A stretch of DNA of 64,000 nucleotides from Stramonita haemastoma (lineage: Eukaryota > Mollusca > Gastropoda > Neogastropoda > Muricidae), in contig CM060317.1 of the NCBI GenBank assembly GCA_030674155.1, forward strand, positions 84,153,541 to 84,217,540. The letters run 5' to 3'. A program made the translations under genes and the position numbers. The notes beneath the pieces were generated by a model, which worked only from the letters and a program-made list of their open reading frames with translations, was not told the DNA's origin and did no database searches. Shown one piece after another: positions 58,580 through 64,000 of the stretch. Numbering within the stretch: the stretch's first letter is position 1; each line of letters starts with the position of its first letter.

Positions 58580-59640
58580 TTTGTCATCTGTTATTCTGTG
58601 TCTGTCAGGAACTTTAATTTTTCTCACACAAAAATTTATCTTTATTGTCATTGTTAATGAGAATAATTTTGATAGTCAAGCCTCGACTTTTAAAGATTTT
58701 CAATGGAAAGTTGGTCACAGGTTGTCAATTTTGGTCATTTTCAAAGATTCAGTTTTCAATCTGTTTTACTTTTACTTTTTTTTTCTCTTTAATCTGGTTT
58801 TTCTTTTTAAAATAGTATTATAAGTCCGAAAATTGCCAGTAAAGAATTCTGTTTAAACTGAAGGAACATCACCCACATGTCTGTCCTTTTCTTCTGTATC
58901 CTTTTTTTCTTTTTTGTTTCTTACCTGTGTTCTGCTACCACCTCCCCCCCCCCCCCCTTTATTTTTATATTATGTTCTTTCCATTAGTTTCCCAGCCTCT
59001 AATTTTGTTGCTGTTGTTTGTTTGGTTTGATGCTCATTTCTTCATTTTGCTCTTTCTGTTTGGTGATCCTTTTGCTGGTTGTTCTTGTGGTTCTACCCTT
59101 TTGTTAATAACTTGCTTTCTGTCTTCTTTGCTTTTCCTTCTTTTTCCATACGCTTACTTCTTTGTTTCTTTTGTGCTTTTCCTTTACGAGTTCTTTTATC
59201 TTGTACTTCTGCTTCTTTGGCCTCTTTTAGTTCTTTTGCTTAGTCTGATGCTTCTTTTTTTTTTTTCAACTTACAGTTAATCTGATCTAAACAAAATGCA
59301 AACTTTAAAAATGACGGACTTGGCCCAAGCCAAAAGCTGTGTAATGTCATCAAATTACCAAGGCCTACACTAAAATGTTGTTATGTTGTAAAATGTGTTG
59401 AGATTGCCTTCAGCTATGACAAGCTCTTAACATAACTTGCACTCTCCTTTAAAGGAGAAAAATCTTCTGAAGTATAGCTGCCTATAATATGGCAAGGTAC
59501 TTGAACAGTCATACACACAAACTTCTCAATCAGTGTCTAATTCCAATCTCACAGTGATTCCTAGATAGGACGAACGAGTCTGAGTGCACATCTGGGTGAC
59601 CAGGTGATCCCCCCCCCCCCTTCCTCCTAAATGCTAATCT
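58580..59640. other. No gene; T-rich tract and a dispersed repeat
   Basis: T-rich pyrimidine sequence 58900-59270, whose open frames follow base composition. 59455-59612 (GAAGTATAGCTGCCTATAAT, CAATCTCACAGTGATTCC) matches 26440-26600 in reverse. Confidence 0.5.
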
Positions 59641-59737
59641 GGGGAGCAGACAAAAAACAATTAAACAAAATGAAGGTCTATGTATACATACTCTTCCATC
59701 CTTTCATGAACCCATGCATCACTATCTCCCCTCTCTC

Positions 59738-59740
<3 letters not shown>

Positions 59741-59814
<74 letters not shown>
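59741..59814. repeat. (CA)n microsatellite
   Basis: About 36 CA units. Confidence 0.95.
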
Positions 59815-59818
<4 letters not shown>

Positions 59819-59819
59819 A

Positions 59820-60900
59820 AAAATAATTATCTTGGTAACTGCATATCTTACTTAACCTCACTTTTTCTACTTAAATAATTATCTGATTTGCTAAAACATT
59901 CCCCCTCCTCTCTAACATAGAAAAAAAAACCAAAACATGTTTGCCCATTCCCTATTCTTGCTCTCACACTCACCACACCCATGACTGTGCCATAACCATT
60001 CTTATGCCTCTTCCCACATACACCTAGCTATCCATCCTTCCACTTCTCACATACGTCCCCCCCCCCCCCCCCTTCAATCTTCTACACATTAAAAATGAAA
60101 AAAAAAACAGAAAAAAGTTTCTGTCACACCTTGTATCATCATATCCATCTACCTTTTGTGTCCACATGTGGGGCCAGGTTAAGATAACAAAGGTTACTGT
60201 AAAGGTTAGTGTTAGTGTTAGTACATAACATTAGAAACAGGGAAAATGCTGTTGGTCAGCTGGCGTGTCTGCTTGTATATATGTAAGCCATGTGGACACA
60301 ATGGTACATAGACACAATGGTACCCAGCTTTTGACACTGGTTTTGGAAATTTTAAGTCACAAATCGTCTGTCCTTTCAACCATCCATGGTTGGATTTTTT
60401 ATTACCATGTTCCAGTTTTGAAATCAGTTCAGTGGTTTCCAGAAGCGTACCTTTGCATACAAATGGACTGGGGGCGTTTTGTAAAGAACCAAAATTAATT
60501 TAACAAAGGATCAAGCCAAAAGATACAGTTACTTCTTGCTTATTTCTTGAATTTCCCCACTATTAAATTACAATTTTTCAGCTCTGAAATCAGCAATTTC
60601 CAGCTTACTGTACTTTTGAAAAATCGTACCGTTTCCAAAGGAACCAAAGTTGTATTAATGGCCGAGGATAGTTATCAGCCCCAAATAAAACCACAGGAGA
60701 AAAACTTGCTCTTTTATGTGCTAGCCTATTTTCTGTTCCCAGTTACCTAGCCATACATATCCTACCCCTTCCTCACAATTGAAAATGAACCTAGCAGTTA
60801 ATCTAAGGAAAAAGCCCCTCCTTCTAATTATCAGTTTCCTTTTAGTACCTCTTCTACAAAATCAAGGATGATTTCCCTCTTGCCTCCCCAAAACTTGTTT
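59820..60900. other. No gene supported
   Basis: C-run at 60057-60071, a short GTTAGTGTTAGTGTTAGTAC stretch at 60206-60225, and two open plus frames (60265-60498 and 60547-60750). The two frames share GTTCCAGTTTTGAAATCAGT- and TTTCAGCTCTGAAATCAGCA-like blocks, so they may be parts of an old duplicated repeat rather than exons. No family motif was seen. Confidence 0.4.
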
Positions 60901-60904
60901 ACAT

Positions 60905-60906
<2 letters not shown>

Positions 60907-60961
<55 letters not shown>
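60907..60961. repeat. (CA)n microsatellite
   Basis: About 27 CA units. Confidence 0.95.
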
Positions 60962-60964
<3 letters not shown>

Positions 60965-61159
60965 TCCACCATGCACACATACCAATGTGTTTTATCACAT
61001 ATGCAGTGAAAACACTCGTTTTGTTTGTTGCTACTTCGTTAATATAGCCTCGATGCTTTTGTCTATTACATAAGTTTCAATGAACAGTTTTCACTTTGCT
61101 TTGTCACTTTGAACTCTGAATGACAAAAATCCATCCAACGGAGTGATCAGGAGATGTGC

Positions 61160-61530
61160 ATGTGCCAAATTAATTTTTACCTCCATGGAGACTTTGTTGT
61201 TGGAGGGAAGTTGTGGTCGCCACCTCAGGTGGGTGACTCACTCAGTCTGGCTCCATGACTGAGCTAATATGTCGTTAGTAGGGGGCTTAGTAGGTGGTGT
61301 CCTGTGTAAGTTAGCTCAGAACAGGCACCACTGAACACCACTAAAGTGACCCAGCAGAAGTGCAGGGCCCCTCTGGCTGATGGCTCTACGGCGGCCTAAT
61401 ACTGATGGGCTCCCTGTGGACTGCCAATCCCGAGGATGAAACACAGCGAATCAGGGTATGGCTGGGCGGGGAGACTGAAATGAGAGGCGTGGGAGCAACA
61501 GTATGGGATGTCACAGAAGACGAGGTGGCA
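61160..61530. other. Unexplained block with higher G+C and a hairpin
   Basis: Free of simple repeats, with a perfect 7-bp stem CTCAGTC/GACTGAG (61239-61261). Open frames run on both strands at 61405-61640, but I see no family motif and no convincing splice sites. It could be an unrecognised retroposon or an exon. Confidence 0.25.
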
Positions 61531-61539
61531 AAAAAAAAA

Positions 61540-62233
61540 ATAATAAAAAGATACCTGTCAAACATCTGTAAAACACCTACCTCTCCATTGTTGCTCATGA
61601 AGCCACTGTCACAAGTCCTCTCTCTTTTTCTCCTCTGCATTAGTTCTGGGTTTCCTCTGTCATGACCTATAAAACAGAAAAAAGCATATTACTCATTAGC
61701 ACAAGTGTCTACTGTAGGGTTACCTAAGTCTTCTGGTATAATCATCAGAAAAAAGCACATCACTGTTGTTCTCACTTGTTTTCCAGCATTATTGTCAAAT
61801 CTTTTCAGATGGCTAGAATGAGATGCCTTGAAGGTGAACAAGGCTGCATCTCCCAAAATATTCAGAAACTGAGAAAGGTTAATAAAATTCTTGTACAATG
61901 AAATGATTTCCTTTCATTTAAAAGAAGTTGTGTAACAATATTATAGGATTGATTTTACATGCATTAACTAAAAACCAATAAAATCTTTGGCTTTATTTAT
62001 TGAACTTTATGTTTGATTCTAAACCATGTATGAGAGCCTCCAATGAGATAACATACCTAGCCAAAACCCATTCATACAATCATTGTGTTCAGCAATTTAT
62101 TTTCAAAATATCCAAAAGTCATGTTTGTCCATGTCATAGCCTGAAACTGAAAGTAAAACAGTAAGATTCATAATTCAGTGGCATCCTGTGGCTTGAGCAA
62201 GTATGGAAGTCACAAAGTCACAGGGTAAAATGG

Positions 62234-62264
<31 letters not shown>

Positions 62265-63085
62265 AATATATACTAAATATATATATATATATATATATAT
62301 TTTCACAATCTGTGAACTGCACTGTGCAGTCATACCTGTCACGAATCCTGAGAACACATTTGTGCCACTGCAGGCATACAGGGCATATCAAAGCCTGCCA
62401 CTTTCACCCCCCCCCCCCCCCCCCTCCCCCCTTTAAAAAAATACTCATTTTCCTTAAAAATAGCATGTGCCTGTATTACAGCTTCTCCAAAACGTCCAAA
62501 TCTGTTACCTTGGTGACCTCTTCATACAATGCCACGTCATCCTCTCAATCTTGCCAACAGACCTATGTTTATTACTCCCGCGCACCCAGTGGTTATTATC
62601 AAAATGGCCTGATGACTGGATCTGGATTTTACATTACGAACAGTAACCAGTAACACGCAGTAGCCAACCCAACCCTTTTCGCTATTTGATAGGGCTACTT
62701 GCCCCTGAAATATGCAAGCAACAAGGCAATACACTGATACAATTGCTAATAATTATAAAGTCAACAGAGCACTGCGTTTAACAAAACAGTCAATCAGTAT
62801 TTACCGTTATGTAGCTTTACTGAGTACCTTCTCACTGCCATTTCCAGGAGTGTCGCGCAATATTACCACATGGCTTGGAGTCTGAATACCGGAACGATGT
62901 AAGAATAAACGTATTCTCCTAAAACAAAAGGGAACACTTGGGCTTTAAAGGCTTCGAAGGCTTTTACTTGGCGTTTATAAACTTATTCTCATTTTTTGAT
63001 GCGTAGCAATTGTGTTCTGACTAATTTCCAGCTGTAGAAATTGTTTGAAAGAAAGAGAATTTTTTGTCTAATATAGTGTTAAGGG
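61540..63085. other. No gene seen; (AT)n and C-run
   Basis: (AT)n at 62238-62300 and a C-run at 62408-62431. The rest has ordinary composition without recognised motifs. Confidence 0.5.
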
Positions 63086-63087
63086 GA

Positions 63088-63192
63088 TTGTGTGTGTGGG
63101 TGCGTGCATGCATGCGTGCGCACACGTGGTTGTGTGTGTGTGTGGGGGGGGCACGTGCGTGCGTGCGTGTGTGTGGGTGGTGTGTGTGTGTG

Positions 63193-63248
<56 letters not shown>
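63088..63248. repeat. (TG)n with (TGCG) part
   Basis: GTGCGTGCATGC-rich start, then TG units to 63248. Confidence 0.94.
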
Positions 63249-63249
<1 letters not shown>

Positions 63250-63251
<2 letters not shown>

Positions 63252-64000
63252 ATCTGTAGCTTAAAGTCGGTGATTGTTGACAGTCATGCCCTGTCTTACA
63301 TTTGTAGTGCTCAAGTAGTCTACAGCTATACATAACTGTGACTTCCATGCCAATGCTGGAGAGTACAACTGGTTTGGCTGCATTAAAGTCCCAGCAGCTC
63401 TATCCGATTTGGGGACTATACTATCAGCCCACCATCACCACACTGGGTATTGCTGCTTTGAAGCTGGATTGTTTTGTTTGTTTTTTGTTTTGTCTGAACC
63501 TATGAACATTACACACAGGTTCTGTTTTTAGTCTTTCTGTGCACAGTGCTTCTCTCCTGGCTAGCTTCCGAAATAAATATGGTATTGAATTTAAACTTTT
63601 TAATCTTTTTTTCTTTGGTGCCTACATTTATCAATTCAATGTTCCAGGTTGTGGTAATGCAAAAAACAACAACAAACAAACAAAACCAAACCGCAACCAC
63701 CACTGCCAACAACAAACCAATAAAAGGGGGTGGGCAGTAGTGGGGGGGGGGGGGGGGGGGAGGTCAGCATTGACATCACTGTTCTTTGGCTGATTGCTCT
63801 TACTCTTACTTAGGTCTAGGCCTAGCCTACAGCTGGTCAAACGCATGTGGCATAGGCCTAATAGGCCTATTGAATGTTCTATCAGTTTTTGTTTTTTTTT
63901 CATTCCCCGTATAAGGCTTCAAGGTTTTCAGTTAAAGTTAAAAGTTGTGCATGCGACTGTTTGCCCAACGTTAAGGTAGCTGCATTCCAACAGCGGAAAT
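63250..64000. other. No gene; poly-G tract and a repeat fragment at the edge
   Basis: G-run at 63740-63760. The last 50 bases (CATGCGACTGTTTGCCCAAC, GTTAAGGTAGCTGCATTCCA) match the start of the diverged SINE-B copies at 30700 and 42660, so a further copy probably continues past the window. Confidence 0.5.

Noticed and set aside
60206..60225. Telomere-like GTTAGT repeats
   Set aside because: Only three units and not TTAGGG; chance in T/G-rich sequence.

Overview
The window looks like animal nuclear DNA from a lophotrochozoan, most likely a marine gastropod mollusc. The grounds are a spliced, intron-rich gene for a metazoan-type chitin synthase, several LINE families, tRNA-headed SINEs (one joined to a 5S rRNA-like segment), and a very heavy load of (CA)n, (GA)n, (GATA)n and poly-C/poly-G tracts. 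The species call is inference; no rRNA or mitochondrial marker is present. Almost all long open frames here are microsatellites read through, not genes.

Region 1 to about 16.2 kb: one gene on the minus strand, a chitin synthase, read from high to low coordinates. Eight exons are supported at about 15.6-14.7, 12.9, 11.4, 10.3-9.2, 7.8, 6.6, 5.6 and 2.4 kb, and a ninth runs off the left edge at 130-1. A possible first exon lies at 16228-16028. Most junctions have GT-AG sites, and three consecutive ones also agree exactly in phase. The encoded part covers the N-terminal cytoplasmic and multi-membrane half and the start of the glycosyltransferase domain (CATMWHET, HIFFDD, KKRWSQ, VMYMYYLLG). The C-terminal catalytic motifs lie outside the window. 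Several exons change reading frame internally, so this is either a decaying copy or a sequence with base-level indel errors. Introns carry LINE fragments, SINEs, a 28-bp minisatellite and long (GAA)n, (TA)n and (CA)n tracts.

Region 16.2-29 kb: no gene I can support. It holds simple repeats, SINE and LINE ends, and one weak candidate ATG exon near 27.8 kb.

Region 29-46 kb: a mobile-element cluster. It contains a Tigger/pogo-like element (29.08-30.62 kb), a degenerate minisatellite (31.0-32.5 kb), three copies of a short TIR element beginning TGTGACGCTCC (32.5, 33.7 and 39.3 kb), a 43-bp tandem repeat split by a truncated Tx1/L1-like LINE (34.96-37.03 kb), and many SINE copies.

Region 48-57.5 kb: a higher-order repeat array. 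Its module contains a 70-145 bp minisatellite (AGTCACATCTCCTCT core plus poly-C plus (CA)n). A second, 25-28 bp degenerate array follows at 57.9-58.6 kb. Region 58.6-64 kb has no supported gene; it holds simple repeats and one unexplained non-repetitive-looking block near 61.2-61.5 kb.
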